DNA from: Chloroflexota bacterium
Lineage (GTDB): Bacteria; Chloroflexota; Anaerolineae; Aggregatilineales; Phototrophicaceae
Assembly (NCBI GenBank): GCA_013388735.1
Contig: JACAES010000094.1
Location: forward strand, 20,099-84,098
Direction: 5' to 3'
Length of the DNA stretch: 64,000 nucleotides
Under the pieces are notes generated by a model, which ran no database searches, was not told the origin of the DNA, and was given only the letters and a program-made list of their open reading frames with translations. Below, piece after piece: positions 1 through 9,044 of the stretch. Positions within the stretch are counted from its first letter, which is position 1. Every line of letters begins with the position of its first letter. A program made the translations under genes and the position numbers.

Positions 1-29
1 CTGTGAAAATTCCTTGGCTGCCCGGTTGC

Positions 30-93
30 CTGATTGTCCGCCTTTCGGGTAAAGTAGAAGACAAAAGCGCGTATCGTTCCGGCGGACAATCAG
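30..93 (+). promoter_or_regulatory. 13-bp perfect inverted repeat in the leader of the TIR gene
   Basis: The arms CTGATTGTCCGCC (30-42) and GGCGGACAATCAG (81-93) are exact reverse complements separated by 38 bases. The right arm ends three bases before the ATG at 97 and contains the only purine-rich sequence that could act as a ribosome binding site. A possible promoter, TTGCCT (26-31) and TAAAGT (50-55) with 18-bp spacing, overlaps the left arm. The repeat could be a repressor operator or a long RNA stem that hides the start region. Which of the two is not decidable from sequence. Confidence 0.5.
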
Positions 94-96
94 CCT

Positions 97-768
97 ATGG
101 CCTTTCAATATTCCTGCTTCATCAGCTACCGGCACGTGCAGTACGACCTGGGCAGCCGCTTTCTGGAAAAATTCCTGGAAGCCCTCAAAAGCCATATCGA
201 ACTGGAAATCGAACTGGACGGCGTGCCGTCCGACGAACAGATTTACATTGATCGTGAACGGCTGAAGGGCGGCTATCTGTTCAACAACGCGCTGGCGGAC
301 GCGCTCTGCCGCAGCGTATGTATGATCGTCATCTTCACGCCCACTTACTTCAGCAAACAAAAGACCTACTGCGCCCGCGAATTCCTGGCGATGAAAAAGC
401 TGGAAGAAAAACGGCTGAAGCAGATGGGCGACCGCAAGATGGGACTCATCATCCCCATCGTGCTGAAGGGCTTCGATGCCCTGCCGCCGGAGATCAAACA
501 GGAGCGGCAGTGTTACGATTTTTCCGACTATTCGCTGGCGACGCCGGACATCCTCACCCACCCGGTTTATAACAGGCAGGTAGCCGAAATCGCCAGTTAC
601 ATCCGGGAAGTGCATGAACGGCTGACAGACATCGGCGCGGACTGGTGCGCCGAATGTCCGCAATACACCCTGCCCAGCGATGAAGAAGTGCAGCCGTTTC
701 TGGAGCAGTTGGTCGCCAAACCGCACCGCCAGCTATTCCCCTTCAGGACGGAAACCCATGCCGCTTGA
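97..768 (+). CDS. TIR-domain protein, partner of the downstream ATPase
   Basis: A 223-residue protein that is almost entirely one TIR domain. It opens with a CFISYRH box (residues 7-13), has an IYIDRERLKGG loop near residues 49-59, and a TPTYFSK-x4-CAREF segment where Glu95 matches the catalytic Glu of NAD-hydrolysing TIR domains. No signal peptide or membrane helix is seen, so it should be cytosolic. The stop overlaps the start of the ATPase gene by 11 bp, so the two are translationally coupled and probably act together. TIR domains either cleave NAD or signal through assembly; the retained Glu favours an enzyme, but this is inferred. The C-terminal 60 residues are not recognised. Confidence 0.85.
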   Translation: MAFQYSCFISYRHVQYDLGSRFLEKFLEALKSHIELEIELDGVPSDEQIYIDRERLKGGYLFNNALADALCRSVCMIVIFTPTYFSKQKTYCAREFLAMKKLEEKRLKQMGDRKMGLIIPIVLKGFDALPPEIKQERQCYDFSDYSLATPDILTHPVYNRQVAEIASYIREVHERLTDIGADWCAECPQYTLPSDEEVQPFLEQLVAKPHRQLFPFRTETHAA

Positions 769-3475
769 AAAACCCGGCCAGATCATCACCTTTTATTCGT
801 ACAAAGGCGGCACCGGGCGCTCGATGACGCTGGCGAATGTGGCCTGCCTGCTGGCCCAGCGGGAAAAAGCCGCGTCGGTGCTGATGATTGACTGGGACAT
901 GGAAGCGCCGGGGCTGCACCGCTACTTTCAGGGCCGCGTGAGCAGAGCCTTCCCCATCGCCGCCACCCGCGAAAACGACTTCAACGCCCAACCCGGCCTG
1001 ATAGACCTGTTCGTCGAACTCCGGCAGGCCGCCGCCGATTTCGATCCGAATGACGAACCGGAAGCCGAAACGATAGACGCGCTGTTCGACAGGCTGGACT
1101 TCAGCCGTTACATCGTGCCAACCGACATTCCGGCGCTGCACCTGCTCAAAGCCGGGCGCTTTGACGAAACCTATGCCGGGCGCGTCAACGGCTTCCAGTG
1201 GGACAGCCTGTTCGAGCAGTCGCCCTGGTTATTTCCGGCGCTGGCCGGCTGGCTGTCGCGCCACTACGAATACGTGCTGGTCGACTCGCGCACCGGCATC
1301 ACCGACACCAGCGGCATCTGCACCATGCTGCTGCCGGAAAAACTGGTGGTGGTTTTTACACCCAACCGCCAGAGTCTCACCGGCATCATTGACAGCCTCG
1401 TGCCGCAGGCGCTGGCCTACCGCCGCAATTCTGACGACCTGCGCCCGCTGGTGGTCTACCCGCTGCCGTCGCGCATCGAACTGGCCGAAAACGATCTGCG
1501 CCTGATCTGGCGCGAAGGCGACCCCACCCAGGGTATCGAGGGCTATCAGCCGGCCTTCGAGCGCCTGTTCACCCAGGTCTACAACCTGCCGGAGTGCGAT
1601 CTCCAGCAGTATTTCGATAAAGTCCAGATTCAGCATGTGCCGCGTTACGCCTACGGCGAGCAGATTGCGGTGCTGGCCGAAAGCCGCACCGACCGCCTTT
1701 CGCTGGCCCAGGCGTATGAAGCCTTTTTGCAGCGGCTTCTCAGCCCTATCGGCCCGTGGGAGATCGTCGTCACGCCGGAGCTGCGAACGCTGGCGCGGCG
1801 CTTCCAGGAAACCGAAACGCGGGTGCGCGAACTGCGCGACCAGTATCGGGACGGCCAGCTCGACCGGGAGACCTTCGAGGCTGAACTGCGCCAGTTGATG
1901 ATCCTGGACGACGATAACACCTGGTGGATGATGGGCGTCGAAACCGATAAGTGGTATCGCTTCCAGGGGAATGAGTGGGAGCCGGCCACACCGCTCGCCC
2001 TGCGTTTTGTGGGCGAAAGCGCGGCGCAGAGTGCGCTCCAGGCGGGCGAAACACTGCCTAAAGAAGAAACCGGAACATCACCGGCGCTGCCTTATCTGGA
2101 CTCCGGCACGACCGTCGGCTCAGCGCCCTACCTCGACCCGGCGGAATACGCCCGCCGCCAGCTTGAGCGGCTCTCGGAGGACGAAGCGGCGCTGCCCTCT
2201 ACCTTCCCGTCTGCGCAGCGCCAGCCTTCCCTGGACGAAGCGACCGTCCCGGCTTACGGCGAGCATCCTTATACCGACGCGCCGCCGGCCTATGACACCG
2301 GCCCCTGGCACGCGCCAACCTCGCCACGCTCCGCTGCCCGGCAGGCCGGCCCGCGCGCGAACCGGCTGCGGCTGGCGTTGGTCGCAGCAGGCGTGATCCT
2401 GGTGGGGATAGTGGCGCTTGTGCTGCTGAACCGGGCGAGCGTGCAGAACAGCGAACTCGGACAAACGGCCACCGCCGTCGTCGCAGTGAACCAGACGATT
2501 GAAGCGCAGTTGGCCGCCAGCCAGACGGCCTTCGCCCAGGCGACCGATACCTCCACACCGACGACGACCGGTACGCCGACCCGCACTACAACGCCGACCG
2601 ATACGCCCACGCCCACCCCGGCCACGCCAATCGTGCAGCCGGCGCGCAGCATCGCCGCCCGCAGCGGGCCGGGGGCGCAGTACCCAATCGTAGCGACCCT
2701 GGGCGCAGAAAGCATATTCCCTATCGTGGGTATCAGCGAGGATGGCGCGTGGTACAACATCCTGCTGCCGGACGCCGCGCTGGCCTGGATCGCCAATTCC
2801 GGCGCGCTGGTGAACGCCTACGGCGATCTGCGCGACGTGCCGCTGGCCTTCGCGCCGACCGATACGCCCACCTGGACGCCGACGCCGACGCCGAACAGCA
2901 CAGCTACACCGACCAGCACCACCATACCGACCGATACCGTGACGCCAACGCCGGATTTACGCGGGACGCTGGAAGCCGCGTCCACTGTATCGCCGTCCGA
3001 GACGTTTACGCTTGACCTGGGTTTCGATCTGTACCTCTTGATGGAAGCCGACTTGTTCACGGTGTTTATCGTTTCGCCGCGCCCGGTGGCGCTCGACCGG
3101 TTTTCTTTACGAGTGGTGAATGAAACCGGCGAACCGCAGATCATTCAGGTCGCCAACGACTTCGACGTGTTGGCGCTCACCGGCAGCATGGGCGACCCCG
3201 GCGCGTGTTTCGTCTACCGTTTTGTCGGCAGCAGCGCGCCGCTTCCCGCCGTCTGCGACGATATGCAGAAGGTGTTTCGCCGCGATGTCACGCCGGCGGA
3301 TGCCTTCTGGGTGAATTCCACTGCCGGCCAGCTGAGGAGCGTGGCGGTCTACTGGGATTCAGAATACGTCAATATCTGCCCCGGCTTGACCGGCCAGGGG
3401 TGCTGGGTGAATCTGCCCCCCGGCGCGGACATTCGCCGACCTGCTGCCACGTCCACGCCTCCGGCATCGGGTTAA
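758..3475 (+). CDS. KGGxGRS-motif ATPase with transmembrane anchor and C-terminal SH3-like domain
   Basis: The start ATG at 758 is chosen because AGGACG lies 8 bases upstream and the protein then begins just before the nucleotide-binding motif; an earlier start at 680 would add 26 implausible residues. Of 905 residues, 1-370 form a MinD/ParA-like P-loop ATPase with a deviant Walker A, KGGTGRS (16-22), and an IDWDMEAPG strand. Next come a coiled segment (RVRELRDQYRDG) and a WW...WYR region. A Pro-rich linker leads to one membrane helix (about 537-560) preceded by Arg residues, which predicts the ATPase inside the cell. Outside are Thr/Pro repeats, a bacterial SH3-like domain (about 628-685, AARSGPGAQYPIVATL) and an unrecognised beta-rich end domain. 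ATPases with this KGG variant are often encoded beside TIR proteins, as here. Confidence 0.82.
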   Translation: MPLEKPGQIITFYSYKGGTGRSMTLANVACLLAQREKAASVLMIDWDMEAPGLHRYFQGRVSRAFPIAATRENDFNAQPGLIDLFVELRQAAADFDPNDEPEAETIDALFDRLDFSRYIVPTDIPALHLLKAGRFDETYAGRVNGFQWDSLFEQSPWLFPALAGWLSRHYEYVLVDSRTGITDTSGICTMLLPEKLVVVFTPNRQSLTGIIDSLVPQALAYRRNSDDLRPLVVYPLPSRIELAENDLRLIWREGDPTQGIEGYQPAFERLFTQVYNLPECDLQQYFDKVQIQHVPRYAYGEQIAVLAESRTDRLSLAQAYEAFLQRLLSPIGPWEIVVTPELRTLARRFQETETRVRELRDQYRDGQLDRETFEAELRQLMILDDDNTWWMMGVETDKWYRFQGNEWEPATPLALRFVGESAAQSALQAGETLPKEETGTSPALPYLDSGTTVGSAPYLDPAEYARRQLERLSEDEAALPSTFPSAQRQPSLDEATVPAYGEHPYTDAPPAYDTGPWHAPTSPRSAARQAGPRANRLRLALVAAGVILVGIVALVLLNRASVQNSELGQTATAVVAVNQTIEAQLAASQTAFAQATDTSTPTTTGTPTRTTTPTDTPTPTPATPIVQPARSIAARSGPGAQYPIVATLGAESIFPIVGISEDGAWYNILLPDAALAWIANSGALVNAYGDLRDVPLAFAPTDTPTWTPTPTPNSTATPTSTTIPTDTVTPTPDLRGTLEAASTVSPSETFTLDLGFDLYLLMEADLFTVFIVSPRPVALDRFSLRVVNETGEPQIIQVANDFDVLALTGSMGDPGACFVYRFVGSSAPLPAVCDDMQKVFRRDVTPADAFWVNSTAGQLRSVAVYWDSEYVNICPGLTGQGCWVNLPPGADIRRPAATSTPPASG

Positions 3476-3478
3476 TGC

Positions 3479-4819
3479 TCAGACCGGCAGCACGAAGGTG
3501 AACACCGTCCGGTCGGCCTGCTGTTCGACGCGGATCGTGCCGCCGTGCAGCCGCACAAGCTGGCGGCTGATCGCCAGCCCCAGGCCGCTGCCGCTGGTAT
3601 CGCGCTGCTGGTCGGCGCGCCAGAAGCGGTCGAAGACGTGTTCGGCATAAGCGGGCGGCAGGTGGCCGGTGTTCGCCACCTTGAAAGCGATTCCCCCGGC
3701 TGTGGACGAGGCTTTCAGCCAGATATGGCCGCCCGGTTCGGTATGGCGCAGCGCGTTGGTCAGCAGGTTATCCACCACCTGCCGGATACGGCCGGCGTCC
3801 ACCAACAGCGGCGGCAGCCCGGTTTCAACTTCGTGATGCAGCGTGATTCCGGCGTCCTGCGCCAGCGGCTCAAAACGCGCGACCGCCTGCTCCACCAGTT
3901 CGGCGGCCATTATCCGCGACGGCGAGAGCGACAGCCGCCCGGCTTCGGCCTGGGTGAGCAGCCGCAGGTCTTCCACCAGCCGCGCCAAGTGAACGGTCTG
4001 ATCATAAGCGACCGCCAGATGCGCGCCGTCTATCGGGTACAGGCCGTCCATCATGGCTTCCAGGTGGCCGCGCAGCACGCTGACCGGCGTCCGCAGTTCG
4101 TGCGCTACGTCGGCAGCGATGCCCTGCCGCTGCTGCTCTTTCCGCTCCAACTGGCGCGACATGGCGTTAAAGGCTTCCGCAAGCTGGTCGGTCTCCGTCG
4201 TCCCGTGAATTTTCACCTGCCGCCCCAGTTGGCCGGTCGCCAGGTCGCGGGTGGCGGCGGTTAACAGCTTCAACGGGCGGGCCAGCACCCAGGCCAGCAG
4301 TCCGCCTGCTACCAGCGCCACAGCCGTCGCGCCCAGAGCAGCGGTGATAAGCTGCCGGCTCATCTGCGTCAGAAAGGCGCTTTCCGCCGCGCCCCAGATT
4401 TCGTCGCCGGGCGTCTGCCGGTACAACCAGCCGACCCGTTCGCCGTTGACCCTGAGCGCATGAGCCTGCGCCAGCGCGTCGGCGGGCAGCAGCGTATCCA
4501 GCAGCGCCGAGTCGGTGGCGGCCACAACCCGGCCTGTGTCGTCGGCGATCAGGATTTGCGCGCCGCGCCGGTCGGCGCTGCCCTGCCCCTGTCCCTGCCC
4601 GGTCAGGATTTCTTCAACTCCCATCCACGAACCGCTGCGGGCATAATACGCCTCCAGGCGGCTGATCTGCTGGGCGCTGAACGTGCCGGACTCCCGCTGG
4701 TTTACGTACAGGCGGAAACCCGCTTCGGTGGCGTTCTGCACCACCAGCACGACCAGCCCCAGCCCCAGCCAGACCACAAACACAAACGCCAGCGAAACGC
4801 GAATCCACAGCCGGTTCAC
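3479..4819 (-). CDS. Sensor histidine kinase (BaeS/HAMP type)
   Basis: A 446-residue membrane kinase. It has a helix at 7-29, an extracytoplasmic sensor of about 125 residues, and a second helix near 158-180. A HAMP domain follows, then a HisKA domain with the phospho-acceptor His240 in AHELRTP, and an HATPase_c domain with NLLTNALRH and [12 protein letters not shown]. Translation starts at GTG 4819, inside the last codons of the response-regulator gene (GTGA overlap), so the pair is coupled. The cluster continues upstream into the cytochrome genes on the same strand, so redox or envelope sensing is possible, but the ligand is unknown. Confidence 0.93.
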   Translation of the reverse strand: MNRLWIRVSLAFVFVVWLGLGLVVLVVQNATEAGFRLYVNQRESGTFSAQQISRLEAYYARSGSWMGVEEILTGQGQGQGSADRRGAQILIADDTGRVVAATDSALLDTLLPADALAQAHALRVNGERVGWLYRQTPGDEIWGAAESAFLTQMSRQLITAALGATAVALVAGGLLAWVLARPLKLLTAATRDLATGQLGRQVKIHGTTETDQLAEAFNAMSRQLERKEQQRQGIAADVAHELRTPVSVLRGHLEAMMDGLYPIDGAHLAVAYDQTVHLARLVEDLRLLTQAEAGRLSLSPSRIMAAELVEQAVARFEPLAQDAGITLHHEVETGLPPLLVDAGRIRQVVDNLLTNALRHTEPGGHIWLKASSTAGGIAFKVANTGHLPPAYAEHVFDRFWRADQQRDTSGSGLGLAISRQLVRLHGGTIRVEQQADRTVFTFVLPV

Positions 4820-5499
4820 GCTTCGCCTCGCATCCGGTAGCCAACGCCGAACACGGTTTCGATGTAACGCGGCTCGCGCGGGTCGTCTTCGATCTTGGCG
4901 CGCAGATTTTTGATATGCACGTCAATGGCGCGTTCGAAGGCAGCGTACCCTTGCAGGCGTTCCAGCAGTTCGTTACGGGTGAAAACGCGGTTTGGCCGCG
5001 CGATCAGAATCGCCAGCAGTTCAAACTCGCTGGGCGTCAGGTCAATACGCACGTCATTACGGGTCACAAGGCGCGTTTCGGCGTTCAGTTCCAGGTCGGC
5101 CACGCGCCAGACAGCCGCCGGGGCGGTCAGGTCGCCATAGGTGCGGCGCAGCAGCGCTCGAACGCGCGCCACCAGTACGCGCGGGCTGAACGGTTTGGTG
5201 ACGTATTCGTCCGCGCCGATCTCCAGCCCGGTCACCTGGTCAATGTCATCCACGCGCGCCGTCAGGAACAGCAGCGGCACATGGCTTTCCTTGCGGATTA
5301 ACCGCGCCGTTTGCCAGCCGTCCATCTCCGGCATCATCACATCCAGGATCACCAGGTTGGGCTGCTCGTGGCGAAAGACGAACAATGCTTCGCGCCCGGT
5401 TTTGGCCGTCACCACCTGGAAGCCAGCCTCCACCAGATAGGCGCGCACCGTATCCAGGATGCCCTGTTCATCGTCGGCGATCAGAATTTTATGCGCCAT
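4816..5499 (-). CDS. OmpR-family response regulator
   Basis: A 227-residue two-domain regulator. The receiver domain (1-118) carries the acidic ADDE pocket, the phospho-acceptor Asp53 (LVILDVMMP) and the conserved TKPF lysine. The second half is a winged helix (about 128-225) with the DVHIKNLRAKIEDDPREP and VFGVGYR signatures of OmpR/PhoB DNA-binding domains. It is the cognate partner of the overlapping kinase gene. It should act as a cytoplasmic transcription factor. Its targets are not visible here, though the adjacent electron-transport genes are the obvious candidates. Confidence 0.94.
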   Translation of the reverse strand: MAHKILIADDEQGILDTVRAYLVEAGFQVVTAKTGREALFVFRHEQPNLVILDVMMPEMDGWQTARLIRKESHVPLLFLTARVDDIDQVTGLEIGADEYVTKPFSPRVLVARVRALLRRTYGDLTAPAAVWRVADLELNAETRLVTRNDVRIDLTPSEFELLAILIARPNRVFTRNELLERLQGYAAFERAIDVHIKNLRAKIEDDPREPRYIETVFGVGYRMRGEA

Positions 5500-5533
5500 A
5501 CGGGGCTTCTCCTATCCTTGCGACATCCTCATT

Positions 5534-5788
5534 TTACAGCAGGCGGCGCGCGCATCGGCAGTTCTGCCGCGCCTGGCACACAATCCATTTGCGGTGAAAG
5601 AGAATGTGGGTGAAAACCAGCGCGCTCATGGCCGCCCCGGTCAGGCCATGCAGCCAGGCGAACGAATCGCCCGTCGGCAAGCCGCCCCCGGTAAGCAGGC
5701 CGGCCCACAGCGGCAGGCCGGAAACCAGCGCCACCACAAACACGATGGCAATAATCACATCCAATATCAGGTTGGTTCGGGGTTTCAT
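5534..5788 (-). CDS. Small membrane protein, DUF4405-like (possible b-type haem)
   Basis: An 84-residue protein starting at the ATG at 5788, which has AAAGGA 10 bases upstream. Two hydrophobic helices are visible: one near residues 8-30 and one near 45-65. His residues lie in WLHGLTG and in FTHILFHRKW. This pattern is typical of DUF4405 proteins, which are thought to bind haem between helices. The C-terminus holds a CQARQNCRC cluster that could bind a metal or reflect drift. The gene sits 23 bases downstream of the triheme cytochrome c gene on the same strand, which supports an electron-transfer role. The haem ligation is inferred. Confidence 0.6.
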   Translation of the reverse strand: MKPRTNLILDVIIAIVFVVALVSGLPLWAGLLTGGGLPTGDSFAWLHGLTGAAMSALVFTHILFHRKWIVCQARQNCRCARRLL

Positions 5789-5811
5789 CGTCAAAATCCT
5801 TTCACATAGAC

Positions 5812-6873
5812 CTACTGTGCGGCAATCACCGGCGCGGTCGCTTCCAGGCTGCGCAGGTAAGCGGTGATGGCGGCGATGTCGGCTTCGGTCAGGTAGCCGC
5901 CCCAGGCCGGCATGGATGTGCCGGTCACGCCCAGCGAAATGATCTGCTGGATGGCGGCATCCGGCGTCTGGCTGAGGAACGTCCGGTTATTCAGCGCGGG
6001 CGCCAGCCGCGTGCCAAAACCCGTCGCGCCATGACACTGCGTACACAGCAGGCTGTACAGGCGCTGGCCGCTGGCGACGGCTTCGGGACTCATGTCCACC
6101 GGCGCGGCTTCAATAACCGGCATCTGAACGCCCGACTGCATGACTTCATCCCAGCGCCGGATGAGCGCCACCACATCGGCGATCTGTGTTTCATCCAGGG
6201 CGCCGTCCCAGGAAGCCATCAGTGTCCCCGGCACGCCCTGGGTAATCACGCGGGTCAGATCGTCGTCGGTCAGCCGGGCGCGTTGTTCCGCGCTGTTCAG
6301 CGCCGGGGCCAGCGACGAGCCTTCGCCGTTCGCGCCATGACAGGCGGCGCAGTTTTCGGCATAGGTGGTCAGGCCGTTCGCCAGCGCATCGCCCGCCGGG
6401 AGCGCCTGCACCAGCGCCAGCGTTTCCGGCGGCACTTCCATCACGATAATTTCCGGCGGCGTCAGCCCCAGTTCGGCCACCCGCGCCGCGACCGTATCCC
6501 ACGTCCCGGCCTGAATCATCACCGCCAGGCTGTTGATCTGCATCTGCGTCAGGATGCCGCCTTCATCCACGCCAAAGGCGGCCATCGCCGTGTTGTAACG
6601 CCCGCGTTCGATGATGCGGTAGAGCGTTTCGGCGTCCATGCCCTGCACCCCCTCGCTGGCAAGCGGCGGGTAAGCGGCCAGCCCTTCGCCGGACGCGCCG
6701 TGACAGGCGACGCAGTTCTGCGCATACAAATCCGTTCCCTCGATCACTGCCGCCGCCCGAACAGCTTCGGCAGCCGCCACCTGCCGCGCCGGTTCGCGCA
6801 AGGCCGCGATGCCCAATGCCGCCAGAATCAGCAGCGTTCCCAGAAATCCCAACCAGGTCATATAACGAGTCAT
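5812..6873 (-). CDS. Membrane-anchored triheme c-type cytochrome
   Basis: A 353-residue protein with an N-terminal hydrophobic anchor (about 5-25) and three consecutive cytochrome c domains. The haem-binding CxxCH motifs are at 54-58 (CVACH), 175-179 (CAACH) and 277-281 (CTQCH). The first two are followed by GAxGEG and the third by GATGFG. Met residues suitable as distal ligands occur in each domain (for example GTLMASW and GTSMPAWGG). The ATG at 6873 has GAGG eight bases upstream. It lies directly downstream of Rieske and cytochrome b genes and probably accepts their electrons outside the membrane, in place of cytochrome c1 or f. Confidence 0.93.
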   Translation of the reverse strand: MTRYMTWLGFLGTLLILAALGIAALREPARQVAAAEAVRAAAVIEGTDLYAQNCVACHGASGEGLAAYPPLASEGVQGMDAETLYRIIERGRYNTAMAAFGVDEGGILTQMQINSLAVMIQAGTWDTVAARVAELGLTPPEIIVMEVPPETLALVQALPAGDALANGLTTYAENCAACHGANGEGSSLAPALNSAEQRARLTDDDLTRVITQGVPGTLMASWDGALDETQIADVVALIRRWDEVMQSGVQMPVIEAAPVDMSPEAVASGQRLYSLLCTQCHGATGFGTRLAPALNNRTFLSQTPDAAIQQIISLGVTGTSMPAWGGYLTEADIAAITAYLRSLEATAPVIAAQ

Positions 6874-7098
6874 GGTTCATCCTCGACTACAGTTGTCAGC
6901 TGCCGGCCATCAGTTACCGGTCATCAGACTGTGTTGACCTTTGACACACTGCCGGACTTTTCGGCACACGCAGGGCGCATAAACCTCCCCGCGAAATTCC
7001 CGCTGAGCAGCAAGCGCGGTTTTTCACCCCTCCCTGAATTCGGGGAGGGGCCAGGGGTGGGGTTAACAGTGCTTGCAGGCACGCTCTAATCGCCGGCT
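6874..7098. repeat. Intergenic region with palindromic repeat
   Basis: This 225-bp spacer between the Rieske and cytochrome c genes contains no plausible gene. At 7027-7050 there is a CCCCTCCC / GGGGAGGGG palindrome followed by CCAGGGGTGGGG. Read on the minus strand it matches the C-rich arm of the element at 57360-57498, so both seem to belong to one dispersed repeat family. A small hairpin, CGCT-GAGCAGCA-AGCG (7001-7016), precedes it. Confidence 0.5.
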
Positions 7099-7602
7099 TC
7101 ATGCGTACACCAGGTCGGCGGGGTCGGTGCGGTCGCGCTGAATCGGCGCGCCGGTATCCACCCTCACCATGCCGTCCACAATCGTCACCGAAAAACGATC
7201 CAGCGGGCGCGGCGCGGGCGGGTTTAACACCTGGCCGTCGCGTTCAAAGGCCGAAGCATGGCAGGGACAGATGAACTTCTGCTCGGCCTGATTCCAGGGG
7301 ACGGCGCAGCCCAGGTGGGTGCATTTGCGGTACAGCGCCAGGAAACCGCCATCCTCAAACCGCACCAGGTAAAACCGCCCGGCGTTAAAGGGCGTCACGC
7401 TGCCCGGCGGGAAATCGTCCACCGCGCCGACATCAAACACCCCGCCGAACTGACCTTCCACCGTGCGCGGCGAGAAAAAGCTGAGTGCCACCCCGCCCGC
7501 TTCGACCAGGGCCAGCAGCCCCGCCGCGCCCCAGGCCAGTCTGAGAAAATCGCGCCGCGATACACTTTCGTTTGTCGTGGATGATTGTTTAACGTCGCTC
7601 AT
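7099..7602 (-). CDS. Rieske [2Fe-2S] protein of a quinol:cytochrome c oxidoreductase
   Basis: A 167-residue protein. The ATG at 7602 is preferred because it overlaps the TGA of cytochrome b (ATGA). The N-terminus carries a twin-arginine-type signal (SRRDFLRLAWGAAGLLAL). The cluster-binding boxes are complete: CTHLGC at 94-99 and CPCH at 112-115, so the two Cys and two His ligands are present. The protein should be exported folded and anchored by its uncleaved signal, facing the cytochrome b quinol-oxidising site. Coupling to cytochrome b fits a bc-type complex. Confidence 0.95.
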   Translation of the reverse strand: MSDVKQSSTTNESVSRRDFLRLAWGAAGLLALVEAGGVALSFFSPRTVEGQFGGVFDVGAVDDFPPGSVTPFNAGRFYLVRFEDGGFLALYRKCTHLGCAVPWNQAEQKFICPCHASAFERDGQVLNPPAPRPLDRFSVTIVDGMVRVDTGAPIQRDRTDPADLVYA

Positions 7603-9008
7603 GCCAGCGTCTCCCAGGGCCACATCAGGGCCATGCCTTGGCCGCGAAAGGCGATGCCGATCACGGTCAGTACTACAAACGCCGTCACCAGCAGGACAAA
7701 CACGCTCTGCCGGCTCTCGCAGGCGGTGGCCTTAAACACACGTTTGACGATTTCGTAATAAACGATCAGCAGCAGCAGCAGCGCCGCCAGCGGAATCCAG
7801 CCGTTGCTGATGAGCATCGGCAGGCTGGGCATCAGCCCCGGCAGATCAAGGGCGTATTCGTCCAGCAGCACCAGCGCGGGCGTGGCGATCAGACCCGTGA
7901 GCGCGCCGACCAGCGCCATCCGCCGCCCCTTCAACGACCGGAACCAGACGCCCTCGGCGCTCAGGTCGAACCGCTGATAAGGCAGAATCGCCAGCGCGCC
8001 CAGCGCCAGCGCCGGGATGATGATCGCGCCAAAAACGGGGTGGAAGTGCAGCAGAAGCTCTTGCAGCCCCATGAAGTACCAGGCCGCTTTGGCCGGGTTC
8101 GGGCTGTGATCGGGGTTGGCGGCGGCCTCCAGCGGCGCGTTCACCCACACCGACCACATCAGGATCAGGCCGGTCATCACCAGCGCGAATACCAGTTCCC
8201 GTGAAACCAGATGCGGCAGGGTGGTCACTTTTTCGATCTGCGTGCTGCCCGCCCCGCCGTCGTCAATCCTGCCGTCCAGACGGCGCGGCACGCTTAAAGT
8301 ATCCTTACGCACGCGCCAGATGTGGAACGAAACGATGCCCATCAGCGCCAGCGGAATGATGGCGACGTGCAGGCCGTAGAAATTGGTCAGCGTGGCTGCG
8401 CCGACTTCCGGGCCGCCGAGCAGGAAGTTCCGCAGCGGCTCGCCGATCAGCGGCACGTAGCTGAGCAGGCTGGAGCCGACCGTCACCGCCCAGTAGGCCA
8501 GTTGATCCCAGGGCAGCAGGTAGCCGGTGAAGTTGGCCGCCACCACCAGCAGCAGCAGGCCCAGCCCCAGCACCCAGTTAAACTCGCGCGGGGTGCGGAA
8601 GCCGCCGGTGAAAAACACCCGCAGCAGATGCAGGAAGGCGGTAATCACCAGCAGATTGCCGCTCCAGTGGTGCAGGTTGCGGATAAGCTGGCCGTACCAT
8701 ACTTCGGTTTGCAGCCTGAGCATGTCCAGGTAGGCAGTTTCCGGCGCGGGCGTATATTCAAACAGCAGCAGCACGCCGGTCACGGCCAGGATCATCACCA
8801 GCAGCAGCGCCAGCCCACCCAGCCCCCAGGTGTAGGTGAACTTGAGCGTGGGGCGGGCGACTTTGCTGGGGTGCAGGTGCAGCACCAGGTTGTTCATCAC
8901 CACGCGCATCCGCCCGCGATCATCGGGCGGCGGCAGTTCGTCCCGCTGAATAGACTCCCATATCCGCTGCGGCAGATGTTCCGGTCGGGGGTCGGGGTTT
9001 TCGGTCAT
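7599..9008 (-). CDS. Cytochrome b (fused b6/subunit IV type) of a bc-type complex
   Basis: The start at 9008 is chosen over an ATG at 9032 because GAGGTG lies eight bases before it. The 469-residue protein has the b6-like N-terminal half with haem ligands at His113 (in HHWSGNLL), His127, His214 and His229. The 15-residue step in the second pair is the spacing of cytochrome b6 rather than bc1. A C-terminal subunit IV-like part is fused on. The quinol-site PEWY motif is replaced by KAAWYF, a variant seen in several menaquinol-using bacteria. Neighbours are a Rieske protein and a triheme cytochrome c; no c1 or cytochrome f gene is present. Confidence 0.93.
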   Translation of the reverse strand: MTENPDPRPEHLPQRIWESIQRDELPPPDDRGRMRVVMNNLVLHLHPSKVARPTLKFTYTWGLGGLALLLVMILAVTGVLLLFEYTPAPETAYLDMLRLQTEVWYGQLIRNLHHWSGNLLVITAFLHLLRVFFTGGFRTPREFNWVLGLGLLLLVVAANFTGYLLPWDQLAYWAVTVGSSLLSYVPLIGEPLRNFLLGGPEVGAATLTNFYGLHVAIIPLALMGIVSFHIWRVRKDTLSVPRRLDGRIDDGGAGSTQIEKVTTLPHLVSRELVFALVMTGLILMWSVWVNAPLEAAANPDHSPNPAKAAWYFMGLQELLLHFHPVFGAIIIPALALGALAILPYQRFDLSAEGVWFRSLKGRRMALVGALTGLIATPALVLLDEYALDLPGLMPSLPMLISNGWIPLAALLLLLIVYYEIVKRVFKATACESRQSVFVLLVTAFVVLTVIGIAFRGQGMALMWPWETLA

Positions 9009-9044
9009 CTCGGCTTCACCTCGTCTCGTCATCCGGCCAGAAAA

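Noticed and set aside
7099..9008. Photosynthetic b6f complex
   Set aside because: The fused cytochrome b, KAAWYF motif and triheme cytochrome partner fit a respiratory quinol:cytochrome c oxidoreductase, and no photosynthesis genes are present.
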